The notes under the pieces were generated by a model. The model had not been told where the DNA came from and ran no database searches. It saw only the letters and a list, made by a program, of their open reading frames with translations. Of a DNA stretch of 64,000 nucleotides, positions 26,653-38,900 are shown one piece after another. The stretch is from Burhinus oedicnemus. Lineage: Eukaryota; Chordata; Aves; Charadriiformes; Burhinidae. The position numbers and the translations under genes were made by a program. The stretch is from NCBI GenBank assembly GCA_008921705.1, contig VFFE01007215.1, positions 842,593 to 906,592 on the forward strand, in the 5' to 3' direction. The stretch's first letter is position 1; every line of letters begins with the position of its first letter.

Positions 26653-29600
26653 CGCACAAAGTAATTTTTTAAGTATCTAGGCCAAAAGAAATATTTAAAC
26701 ATTTCAAAATCAAGGAAAGCTAATATTTATTATATCTTTGGACTCAGAATTTCTTCATTCTAATAGTTGATTTTTTAATACACTGAAATCTCTCACTAGT
26801 GTTTCCTCTTACAGACAATGATTTTAAAAAAAGCTAACTTTCAAAACCAAACTAAATTTAATAAAAGAACATTTGCTTGTAATACACTTATTCACTAAGC
26901 AATGTATTTAAAAAAAAAGTTCTCTAGTGAAGAAATTAGAAACTTTTCTGACCAAAAGCAGTCAACTACTCTTTCAAAACATAGTAATAAACCCATACTC
27001 CTGAAGACTTGGGAAAGGGGTCAGAAACTAGAAAATACTTCTGATCACATTTATTCTCAAATACAGTTAAAATAAATGGTTCAGCTCAGGCAATGCCATA
27101 AGCATAAAAAACATTATGTAATTTAGATTTTTTTGCTATTACCCTCAGAAGGAACCCTTATTTCTTAGAGATGTCAAGCAACAGGCAGAAAAGAGTACTT
27201 CTCTTGAGTGCCTTATGATAAAGAATGGGAAATACATTCTCTGAAGATTGCTGTCCCATGCATATCAATCGGGTACCTTCCCCTAATAAATGCTGTTGTT
27301 ACATTAAATTCCTTTTTACTCAATTCAAATTTTTGTAATTGAATTCCATGATTTTGTTACTCTCCGCACATATATGAAAACACATTATATAGGTTTTGTG
27401 TCTGGAAATCTGGAGGTGTCCCTCACTTAACTGCTTTTTCTATAACCATCATCAAGTATTCCATCAAAGGATCATTCAATTTTTTATTTACAACCAAAGG
27501 TATCACTTATCAAAACTGGCAGATGTGGTTGCACGGTGAGCTACTGCAATTTCACATACAAAAGAGGAAAATATGCTATGCTAATATTCTGTTTCTATCT
27601 TTGGAAAGCTCAGCAAGTCAGTTAAAATCTCCTCTTTGTGAGATAAAAGACATTATGCAAAAGACCACTGAAGTTTAAACATATTAATAGCTTTTTCCTA
27701 TGAATGAGTGAAAATAAAGATGTGACTTAGGCAACATCTGCATTCTTCTCTAAATTTATATTGCCACTTAGGTCTCCAGTGCCTGTTATGATGGTACAGC
27801 TAAAAGTCATTGCAGGAGCATTGATCCAAACATAAAAACAACAGTGAGAGAAGCTTCGTTTCATATACATTTAGCATCTGACATCTTCCCTCATTTGTGC
27901 ATTAATCAGTAACAGACATATCTAAGCATCCTGCTACAGGAGGTGATTTGACTTTCACAAATTTCCCTAAGAGCAGAGACATCATCAGGAACAATTTCAA
28001 GGAAATAATTATGGTCTAGACAGATTTATGACTTCTAAAGACCTAATCCAAAGTACATTAATGTCAGTGGAAGGACTCCCATTGACATCAAAGGCCTTTG
28101 GATCAATCCCCAACTGCTGTGGGAATGAATTCAGAGCAATAACGATGGTGGACTAAATACACACTTGGAGTTGAAATGTTACCACCCAGACCTTTTTATT
28201 CCTCAAATCAGATTAAAAAGTCATTTTCTGCTATTTCACAATTACTTCCAGATGCGCATCATCTCAAATGGCATTTTCATCCATCTGTATGAATCATAGA
28301 GATAGAGAAGTTCTACACTGCCTGAACTAATAATACAAATGAAAACCACAAGGGAAAATAATTTTAGAGGTGATGAACTCCGTGTTTGAAACACGGAGTG
28401 AGGAACCTTGGGCTTCATTTATTCCTTCTAACTGCTTTAGGATAGAGATGCCAGGCCCACCACGTTTTTATTTACTGCCACAGTAGATTTCTTCTAATTA
28501 ATTTCTCAATATTTTTCTCTAGTCCCCGAAACAAAACAAAAGAATACACATAAATCAGCGTTAGCCTCAAACTTGGCAGCACAAAAGCTGTCAGAAATGT
28601 CAACTTCATATACTCTCTGCTTAATAACAGCTCTGCTGTCCCTTCTGTCCTCTTAAATGTCTATTTACATGCTGAATAATTTGAAGCATCACTCTTCTCT
28701 GACCATGTTAATCTGGTTTCATTCCCTTAGCAGCTGACAACATTTTAGACTGTAAAATGAAACGCCAACGTTGTGTGCGAGTGGCAACCCATTCAAAATT
28801 TTACACAGTCAAACTCAACTCCAAGATGTGACTGATCAGTCGTCAACATCGTGTGTTACTCTGAAGTGCATGCTATGGGAGTCATGCATCTTTTATTCAC
28901 TCCTCTAGCAATACTTTGGTTAGGCAGGTTCAATTATCACATATTCATTGTGATATGAGCATGTTATGGACCAGCTGAACTCTGCCTTACCAAACTAGTT
29001 TTAGGTTTGAGAACTTTCTTTAGGAAACTATATGTAACACTTTTTTGTCAAATAACGCACATTTCCTAGCACAATTCCATCTTTCCTTTCCTAATGAATA
29101 TCTGACCTGTTACCTCAGTCTCTGTACCCTTCTCTGCACTTCAGAAAACAAGATTTTTTTTCTCCTTTTTCAGTTACTATGTGTGGGAAACCAGATTATT
29201 AGTGACTGGGTAATGCTACTACTTAGACTTAAAAAAATAACAAGGTAGAGAACAATTAACTGTTTTGTTGTTTTTTAGTTGGGGTTTTTTTTTTTGGTTT
29301 GTTTTTTTTTAAATGGATGCTGATCACTGGTTACTAAGAGGATCTGAATGGGAAGGGAATCCAGGTTGACAGAGGAAGGCAATATTAGCTAAAAGTATCC
29401 AAGGATTTAAAATGGTTAACAGTTCATACATTTTCTGGGCTATACCTGTAATGGAAATGGTGATTTAGATATGTCCTATCAATCACCTGTGTCACAAGGA
29501 GTTATTTTTAACCTGGTTTTCTCAAGAATCAAAGCTTATGTAAACAGACTGTGTACACGTGTGCACCTTTCATACCCTCTCGCCACATCTAATAACTTGG

Positions 29601-32600
29601 GACTCTCTTGGCCAATTCAGTCCAATCTGCAAAAGGGCAAAAGTCACAAAGTCATTAAATTCTTACAAGCTTTGTGGAAATAGGTGTCCAGATAAAGGGG
29701 GAATCCTATTATTACCCTAAATCAGGGCCATCAAAGAATCACTCTGGCATTCATCCTTCAGCTGCAAGTACAGAGGAACTGCTCAGGAGACTACTTTTTA
29801 ATCTGGTGCTGTTCCAGTATTTTCTTCCATGAAAAATTAATTCTGTGTATTTTAATACACCAGATGCTAGTAAGCCTCTCGGCTTACTCTAAAAACATTT
29901 TTTCAAGACACACCAAAAGCAGCAACATACTTTAGTCATGATTTGGCACCATCTTTTACATTAATTCACATTTCAGCGCCTGTTGTGATCAGAAGCGCAC
30001 GAGACCGTTGCACCTGGAACATACGGACTGAAACGGTATGAGTGTTTCAATCTAAATTTGCTGACTTTCATTAGTTTGACACCAGTAAACAAACTGTTCC
30101 ATCAATTCTCAAGGGCAGAAGGCAACCCATGGGAATGATACGTGCAAAACCCCTTATGCATTAAAATACATGTAAATTATGTTAATAGGGAACTGCCCAA
30201 GCAAACAAAAAATTAGTCGGGGAAATAATATATTTAAGAACGTTAAATTATCAAGATTATAATTTCAGGGATATGAACTTCTCCAGCACCAAACCGTGAC
30301 ATTACTGCCGTTATTTTTTCCATGGTTACATCTTATCAGTGTGAATATACACAGCAGATAACACCAGACCCTTGAACGAGGTAAAAATGAGAAAGTACCT
30401 TTGCTGGTAATACTGCACTTCACTATCAGGGAAATTTTGCCTTTACGTGCACCTTTAACGTCATTCCTATCCCCCAACTTCGACCTCAGGTCTTTATGAT
30501 TTTTAATGTTTTTTCAACATGTTCAAAGCAAAATTCAGTTTGGCCAGCTGTAGGCTGCTTCAAGTCACAGGAGATGACACAGAACTACACATTACTTTTA
30601 TAACTGAATACATAGTTTAAACAATTTGCTGGATTTTAAAAGGGTGCATTAGCTTTACTGGGGTGCGTTAGGTAAGATAAGGCAGTCCTCTTTTCCCTAT
30701 TAATATATTACAAATGTAACCAAACACCTCCTAGGTCAATGATTCAAAGCAAACTTACACACTATGAAAAAATCAGCATAACCAGATGAACATATTAAGT
30801 ATACTTTTATTCAAGTACAACAAAAAGTGATATTATTTTTATGATGAAAACTGGGAAAAAAATTCAGTCCCAGCTTTTTAAAAAATTATGTAGAATACTA
30901 GTATAACTCGTTTGAGAGGTATGAATGCATGTGACTTTGAAGCGATGATTCCCTATCAAATGCATTCCTTCAGAGCAAGAGAAAGCATCTGCTCCTGATG
31001 TTGCCTGCCCCCACATTTTACATCTATCAATGAAAATAAAGTCAGAGAAAACATTTTTGGTTTTCAGTTCCACATCCAAGGAGTATAGTACTTACACATC
31101 AGCCAATGCAGTTACTTCAGGAAAACTTGTCTTTAGCCAGAGTGGCAAAGGCAAGATTTAGGGCACGATTAAGAAACATGCTACTCATTTCCCCTTTCCT
31201 TCAGACTACAGCCATTGGGGTGCAGGTGACTGTTATGGCAGAGGAAGGCGTACAGGCAACCACCAGGACTATTGCTCCCATGAACATTGCTTTGACACCA
31301 GTGGTTACTGAATATGGTTAAGTAAAGAATAATTTCCTCATAGGCCAGCTGAACTCCTTCCCCATTTTGTTATTACTATCCAGAAAATTATGAGAGAGAC
31401 CACTGCTCTCCTCTTCCTCATTCCATTTCTGCAGTATTTTAGGATATTTCTGAGCCTTTCAAGACCCTCCCTTGACTCAAATCCTAGCAATACATGCTTG
31501 TGGTACATAAATATTTGTTTATGTAAATATATTTTAATTCAAACATTTAATCTTGCCAGGTAAACATAAGAAAGATAATTCTGATGTACTTTTCACAGAA
31601 GACTTAGCTCATGGTTTTAATTTCTTTTTTTTTATTAGCCTACCACACTTGACGAAAATATTAACACATCTTGAGAAGTACATTTTATTTTCTGGTTTCT
31701 CAAGAAAACACTTTGTTGCTACCACCTCATTAGAGCCATCAGCTTTTAATTGGAACGAGTTTTAAATTGAAAGAAGCGATTGAGAAAACGGTGCTGATGT
31801 GCCACTACAGTACTTTAAATGCCCGCTTACTCATATCTAAAGTTGTTTTTATGCTGAATATCAATATGCAATTAGAAAGAGACAAGGTAAGTAGTGCTGG
31901 GCCTCTGCAGAGTATTCTTTCAGCATTTGTAAGCTCCTTGCTTGTTTATGCTGCCAGAATCTATCAAACAACTCTCATGTTGACACAATCGAGCAACCAA
32001 AATGAATGGCTATAAATACAGTCAAAGCAAGAGATAACAATAAGCAGAACAACTAAGTCCTCATTTGAAGATGAAACAGCATTTTTGAGTGAGCAGTACG
32101 TGATTAACCTGCTATAGGTGGGGTCACTATGATCGATTCTCACAACTATGCAGCCAGTCTTAGCCATGGGCCTCACCTGTTATCAAAGACACGAGCCTTC
32201 CTCAAATCAGCCCTCCTCTATGTCTAGCTAACACTCTGATCTCTTACTTAGGAAAATTAACGTGTCCTTCATTTAAATTATTTCCACCTCTGCTTGGAAA
32301 TAATTGTTAGCATAACAGACAATTTAACCAAGTGTGCTTTCTAGTCTCCAGTCCATCTACCTGCTGCCTGCAATGCTCCAGCAGCCTAAGAGCAGATCTT
32401 GAAAAACAGAGATAGGGGATAAAACCCAGGAGTGCTTATTTTGTCTAAATTCTGATTAATGCTAGAACAGTACTCTCTTGGCCCAATACCAAAGAATAAA
32501 AGGCAGTAGCCCATTACGTTGTAAGACAATCAAGCGGTTCAAAATAGAGGGATAGTACTGGCTTTGGTTCAAACATTTAACAGAAATGCCACGTTTCATT

Positions 32601-32639
32601 AAAAAAAAGCTACTTTGCGTGGAGGGACGAACCTCTTAC
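26653..32639. other. Intronic stretch without recognised gene
   Basis: Unique AT-rich sequence leading to the donor of the 37-bp exon. It contains T/G-rich simple sequence at about 29268-29312 and a perfect inverted repeat at 28377-28399. The PTPRK transmembrane exon was looked for on the minus strand and not found. Confidence 0.65.
28377..28399. repeat. Perfect inverted repeat, 11-bp arms, 1-base centre
   Basis: ACTCCGTGTTT, one G, then AAACACGGAGT. As a near-perfect palindrome it could be a protein binding site or chance; nothing nearby tells which. Confidence 0.9.
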
Positions 32640-32676
32640 CTTTTGTAGCTATTCGAACACACTGAGTTTTGGTTTC
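32640..32676 (-). CDS. PTPRK: PTPRK micro-exon of the extracellular juxtamembrane segment (37 bp)
   Basis: This very short exon reads ETKTQCVRIATK plus one base. Its acceptor is CCTTCTCCACAG, preceded by a long pyrimidine tract, and its donor is AAAAG|GTAAGAGG. It enters in phase 0, continuing exactly from the exon ending at 35634, and leaves in phase 1. A 37-bp exon at this place is characteristic of the R2B phosphatase genes as I recall them. It links the last FN3 repeat to the exon carrying the membrane span, which was not found in the 32.6 kb that follows. Both splice sites are strong, which fits the need to define so small an exon. Confidence 0.95.
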
Positions 32677-35633
32677 CTGTGGAGAAGGGAAAAGTAAAGA
32701 AAACAGTTAGATGAGGTTGCTTTTTCTTGCCCTCCCCGCTCCATAAATTCATCCTAGATCTGCTGATCAGCTGCGGCAACCCAACGAGATGTCTCAAGGC
32801 TCTGAGGAGGGGAGGAGGCTGGGTGATTCTGCCTTTATAAAAGCTGGATGATACCTAGACATTGGTCTGTACTATCCAGGATAATGATGGTACATGAGAA
32901 AGGTACATGACAGCCTAAATTTCCTATTATTCAAATCAAATGGAAATCATGCCATCAGAATACAGAAAGAGGGTGCAATGAAAGAAAAGGGGAGGACTGG
33001 TGCTCCTATTTATGTCATGGCACAGAAATCCTGAGCCAGTGTTGTCCTCCAACAGCGTTGTGCTGCAAAGAAGGTACATTTACTCTGCACTGTCTCCAAA
33101 CTATGTCTTGCTGCGTCCTGACAGTCCTGAACAGAGTCACCTGAAGCACATCAGCAATGCACTCCCTCATGCTTCCGAGTGTGGAATGAGCACAGAAGCA
33201 GCCCAAGCATCCCTTCACATATGACACAGTTAATCTACAACCTATACAACCCGCCCAGGAAAGACAGTGATTTGACAGCGACGTGCTTCAGAAGTTACAC
33301 ATGCAAAGACAATTTGTATGTATTTTACTTTCCACCGCCCCCTTCAGAAGTTTGGTCAGCAATTGAAACAAATGAACAGAGAAATGACTTGATTATGCAC
33401 AGTTTGGACAACTTGAACAGATGAAGATCAGCCATAAATGGGTTTTCTGACCTTTTTGTACAATGTGCAGTCATTTTAAAAGCAAACATACTGAAATAGC
33501 ATAAGGTTGCGTGAGAAGATGCAGCTGCTGTTGTATTAGATCACTCTAAACAATATTAGCATGTAACTAGAAAATATAATAATGACAGTTTCATTCTGTA
33601 AAATATGTTCCCTCTAGTCCTGCATCCCCCAGCACTCCATCCCCAAATACATCCCCTGGGATGTCTCTCCTCTTGAAGATTCCCGAGCACCAGGTAAAAC
33701 ATGTTGATGCTGTTTTGTAAACACAGCTTGTAAAGAACGAGCAAAGCTGTGAGTTGAGGCTTCCCATCAGTGTTCCATAAAGACAATTTTTCAGTCTAAA
33801 TGCAAGCCACACAAAGTTTATCTATATAATCTTACCTAACTAGCATTCTTCCCATTTACTGCATTTACTTGTCCACTTTTTTCCAAAGTGTCTGCGAAGA
33901 CCACAGACCTCATCCCAACCCTACAGTGTATTTCAGAGCATACTTTACTTCCCCTTGACTATTTTGATGATCCCGCTAGTTTATAGTAAAGCACCTGTTT
34001 CAATATTCTGCAGCTCAGAGGTTATCTTACAACCGCTAGATCTCTGTCCCAATGGAACGCAGTGCAATCCCCTCAAAACCTCCCTCCCCCATCCCTCTAG
34101 GAACAGAAATCCAAGGTTTTGAATCATACCAGAGAAAAACATTTTAGGATTAAACTCTCTCACAAACTGAAATCAAGTTAAATTAAAAAATGTGTTCTTC
34201 CTTCATCTTCTACTTATTTGTCAAAATTTAAGGCCAAAATAAAGACCCATTTTTGTATTTAATATTTTTATTTTACTTTTCCCTCTCATTTATTTCTCGG
34301 GGAATGAAATAAATTTCCTTACAATTTAGTCTGCTGGAAGCCAACAAAAGCAAAGGGAATTATTTGTAGCAGGCGAGGGAAATATGGATGAGTGTCTAGC
34401 AGCTACCTTTTATTTTGCTTTGTTTGCTTCATACAGGTCTGCAGGTAAGAACTAAAAAGAGGGAATGGTCTCTTCCATCAGAAAAAGCATCCAGTTCTCA
34501 AGCAGTTCCAGTACAGTTTTCATTAGCTCCTGCTTTGTCCCCATTCTGACTTGACGCATATGCAATTTTCGTAACCACAGGCAGAAGGTAAGATTTTCTT
34601 CAAAAGGCTCTGAGGCAAGGCTGCCTTTTAGCTAGGATTTGTTTTGTCACCGCAGAGATCCAAACGTAAGGAAGGGTAAACACGGCTCCTGCTCCTCTGC
34701 AATGGCGCTGGTGTGTCTCAGTGGCTACCCATCTAGCCGTCTTTTCTAGTTCCTTTCTGACCTGCCTGGACACTTCATATGGAGACTCCTATGGACATAG
34801 TACTGCAATTTCCTTCAGTTTTCTAAACTGTAAATCAGAATTTTAAATTTTTAAATATCTGAAGCTGCTGTGTCTACCACGTTTTTCCTCCTCACCAATC
34901 ATTTTCCCCTCCCTCATTTTTCATTTATGAGAGGAAAAACCATTCAAGAGCAACAGCCACGGGGCTTGCAGAGCCACAGTTGTTCTTCCCACCTGGAAAC
35001 TCCCTCCCCGGTGCTTTTTCCCCTTCCATACGCATAGGGAGCCAGCAGCAGGACTCAGCAACAGAGTTAAAAATGAAACACCAAGCAGGTAATGAAGGTG
35101 AGCGACAGCCACACGTCTACTACTGCGCAGCAGGGCAACAAGCCTGAAGTGCGCCTGTGCAGAAGGGCGCTTGTAAACACACCGTGGGCCTGGCATTACT
35201 TTTGCCCAAGCAGATTGTTACTTTTTATTTGATGCTTGGTATGAGAATCTCAAAAAGTTTGTACCGTTTCGCGAGCCCCCTGAGCAGCCCACATTCTGTT
35301 TATCCTGCAGTAATTTAATCTTCCGAAGTGCGCAAGTACTGAGAGCTGGGGAAAAGGCTGTGGATGTTATTTACCAAGAAGGCAGAGTCACAGTTCTGAA
35401 ATTAATTTGCTCAGACGATTACTATGAGACGCATTAAACTCTTGTCTAGCAGCAGTTACTGCGATACAAGGGTGGTGCGAAGTGCGAACAGCACGCTGCC
35501 ACGCTGTCACAGCACGGAAGGGATTACAGCGGTGCCACTGCCACCACCTACTACGTCCAACTTCAACAGTCCTAATTGTCACCACGGGCATGTCTTTGAC
35601 TCCTTCCCGGAGAAAGGTGTGCTTGGCACTTAC
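32677..35633 (-). other. PTPRK: PTPRK intron (2,957 bp)
   Basis: This intron lies between the 274-bp exon and the 37-bp exon. It is unique sequence with no interspersed repeat recognised and no further exon-like segment in frame with PTPRK. Confidence 0.85.
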
Positions 35634-35907
35634 CTTCTCAACGCTGCTCATGGCCTGGAAATAGATGTTGTAGCCTTTCCGAGGAGCCAGCGGCGGGTTC
35701 CAGAAACCCTGGTAAGTCCTGTTGTCACCCACGGTAAAGGGGGCTGGCTCCGGCAGGTTTCCTGGGGGCAGCTCAGCAGCAAAGTAATACGGCGACCCTC
35801 CACTAAGAGCGGTCTGGTAGGTGACGGGGATTTGGTAGCACTCCATGGCACCCGTTTCTCGCTTTGTTCGGTGCGGGTGCAGCTCCTCAACAACAATCTG
35901 GTAGGCA
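35634..35907 (-). CDS. PTPRK: PTPRK exon: fourth FN3 repeat with RTKR cleavage site (274 bp)
   Basis: The acceptor CTGTCTCACTAG precedes 35907 and the donor AAG|GTAAGTGCC follows 35634, a near-consensus 5' splice site. After the split Ser codon the exon reads AYQIVVEELHPHRTKRE and runs to KGYNIYFQAMSSVEK. It is 274 bp, entering in phase 2 and leaving in phase 0. The dibasic site RTKR lies at 35859-35870. In this family a furin-type protease cleaves here during secretion, giving an extracellular fragment that stays bound to the membrane fragment; that is family knowledge, and the motif itself is seen. One sequon (NRT) follows. The domain continues into the 37-bp exon. Confidence 0.96.
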
Positions 35908-38900
35908 CTAGTGAGACAGAGGAAAACCGGCATAACTTTAAGGTCACCTGCTAGGGTCAAATCTCTAGTCTCATAAAAATATTAAGCCCACTGCTTCGTG
36001 TAAACTTAAAAAGAAAACAAAGAAAAGAAAAAACGAAAAGACGGCAGATGCAAGGATGGAGAGAAGAAAAAAAGGCCTGAAATACAGCAAAGCTATCTAG
36101 TTCAGCTATTGGAAAGAAGCAGCATCCATTTTTTTCAGGAAAACCAACAATACAAATCTACACAACCTCCTAACAATGATTTTCTATTTTATGGTTTTTT
36201 AAGTCTCTTTTCTTTTGAAGAAACAAAGGAATGATTCTGACTTTAAACCACAATAGATTAAACTCTTGGCTAATCGGAAGCATCTGAAGTTAGCATTTTC
36301 GTTTGAAACGATATTAAGAGAAAGCTGAGCTTCAAGGCCCAACATAATGACTGCCTCCAGGCTGTGCTTGAAGCACCAATTTGCAGTTGTCATATCATTA
36401 GAGACAGAATGTGCTGACAGGCTTCTCCACCTCTTGACCTTGCTGTGGCTTCTATCTTGGCTCAGAGCTATGCAGATCTAAAGTACAAGTGACATGCCCT
36501 AATACAAGCACAGATGGACAGAAATCTGTCCATTCCACCAAAATAGACTGCCTCATTCCTCTACAGTTGTCAATGATAAAATGTTACAAATTGCTGAAGC
36601 AGATGGCATTCGACCTATTAAGAGGCCATCCCAAACTCACAACACCTCTCCTGAAATGGTCCATGGCTTGGTCACTTTTCAAAATCACCTGCTTTAAATA
36701 GAACAGGTAATCATAATTCCTCTTTCTCCTTTAGGGGAACTACCTAACTGCAGGATGTTACTAACTCATTATCAGCTTCCTCTGCTCTGCAGAAGTACAG
36801 AACTTACATACTGAGAGCAGGAGGCAGTTCTTCAGTTTATAAGGAAAACTGAAAAGAAAAAAAATATTTTTTTTTTTTTTGGTTTTAAGAACTACCTGTA
36901 TGCACACACACACATACGCACACATGTATACATGCATACAATTTCTCATTTACATGCAGATACATTTGAGGACCTTATGAAAGACTAGTAAGAAAATATG
37001 CCTAAGCATGTAGACAAGAGCTGAAGCCATTCAATTAAACTGGCAGAATTGCCTGTCTTGGTTTTGTTTTAAAGCTCTCTAAACAGAAAAAGTAAAATTG
37101 AACGGAGCTCTCGAAGCGTCACTGCATTGCTGCAGGGACTCTGAAAGGCAAAGGCAAAGACAATCCTCCTCATTTCAGAACTTATGGGGCAGCATTAAAT
37201 TATTTTGTCAATTTTCTCGGCTACTACTGCCCAGAAAACCCAATAACTGTAGTGGCAGAGATGAAGTATGATACTGGGGAATGGAAGAAAGGAGAGGAAA
37301 AAGTGAGAAATTAGTTTCACGTCTTTCTTGAGCTGAAAGAAGTTAGCATCCCCTTTTCCTAGCACATAAAAAATTAAGGAGGAAAGCCTCTTCCCTTTCA
37401 AAGTCACCTCATTTTTGAAACTCTAAGTAGAAGAAGAACGTAAACAAAAAAATGATGAGTTAGTTCCAGGGATCTCTGTTTCTCATAAACTGCCTGTGAA
37501 CTGAGCTTAGTTATAAATCACCTTCTGTAGTAAACTCTATGTATTAACCATGTCCAGTTAATGTGGCCCGCGCTAACAAATCACTTCCACAAGACCCCTG
37601 CGGACCCAGAATCTTTCTTTATGCTTCAAAATTAATGTACTAGCAAAAAAACCTAAAAGCATTGATCTTTTACAAACTTGACAGAATGTAAAATATTAAA
37701 AAAAAATTTTATTTACAATGTCCCAAGGGAAGAAATGACTACCGGCATTCATTGCCTCCCTGGCCTGGCCCTGGACCCAGGCAGGGTTAAAACCACTGCT
37801 GCCAAACTGGGCAATACTGGGAACACAAGCACCGCTGTGTCTCTGCTCCCTCCCTTCTCCAGTCTTCTCTCGTGGGCTGCCAACGGATGGGGACCGACAC
37901 AAATTCTGCTCTCCGAAGTGCCAGGAGAGCAGGAAACTTGTCATCTGCGACAGCCTGCCAACCCAGGAGGAGAAAGCCAGCCGGGAGAGTGGAAGGACAG
38001 TGCGACGCCTGCACGTGACGGAGGCAACTGTCCCCGGGAACAGCCCCGGTTGTCATGCGGCTCAGAAGCTGAGATCCAGCACAGTTACCAAATTAACCTC
38101 CTTTTCTTCCCTCCATTTTACAGAATAAGGGGTAAACGAGGTAACTTGTTTTTAAGGCACATCTCCTTTTCAAGGGTCAAGTCTCTTTGGAGACCAAAAC
38201 AAACCAAAAATCAAAGATGAAGGGCATATGAGAGTTAAATATTAGGAAAGTCTCTTTTAATAGCATTCTTTAAAAACATGTAGTAATTTTTGAATGTGAT
38301 ATAAAAGGTATGGCAAAATTTTAAGTGTGTGACCACAATAAAATGTGAAGGTTCTGAAAAATTTTGAAATAAAGTAATTTACACAAAATATGCTTCCAAA
38401 ACCAATGCTTTTTGGGCCCCTACATCTGAAAAGCTACAAAATGTGGAAAATAAGAAATAGATGTACATATTGTAGCCATCTGCATTTGTACAATTACCTT
38501 TAGTTAAAGAAAGAATAGCAAATGACAGAAAGCCTTTGAAGTCTGTAACAAGACTCTATTTATTTTTTTTTATTTTGACAAAGTATTCTTTAAATAAAAG
38601 AGGTACCTAGCCTCTTTGGAAAGGGGATCTGGCAGTGTTTTTCATGCAACAGTATAGGCTAACAAGACACGGAGGAATACAGTCATTACCTCTGGGCCCT
38701 TTGTGATACCATCTGTTTAAACCCATTTACTAAACACTATAGTGGCTCCAAAGCAGCACTGTTACTCTATGTACACAAAATAGTGTTCAGAAAGGACACC
38801 CCGCTGTAAGATATGAAGAAAGAAGCCAAAGTTAAATTTGCAACTTGAAAAGCGGGGCGTTCATTGGCTGCAAATGTGGTTGGATATCAGGCTATAAGTG

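Noticed and set aside
31106..31321. Possible plus-strand exon or retrocopy: a segment after CTTTCCTTCAG that in one frame is rich in Gly, Tyr, His and Arg (DYSHWGAGDCYGRGR)
   Set aside because: It weakly resembles RNA-binding protein tails, but no domain, second exon or clear parent gene could be recognised, and it is opposite to PTPRK.
1..32639. Search for the PTPRK transmembrane exon
   Set aside because: No minus-strand segment with the expected hydrophobic span and splice sites was found by eye, so it was not annotated.
36901..36945. CA/TG repeat considered as an array or regulatory repeat
   Set aside because: It is an ordinary imperfect microsatellite with no wider structure.
37678..38220. 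180-codon plus-strand open frame
   Set aside because: It sits in a GC-richer intron patch, with no domain, no start context and an overlapping frame on the other strand; probably compositional.
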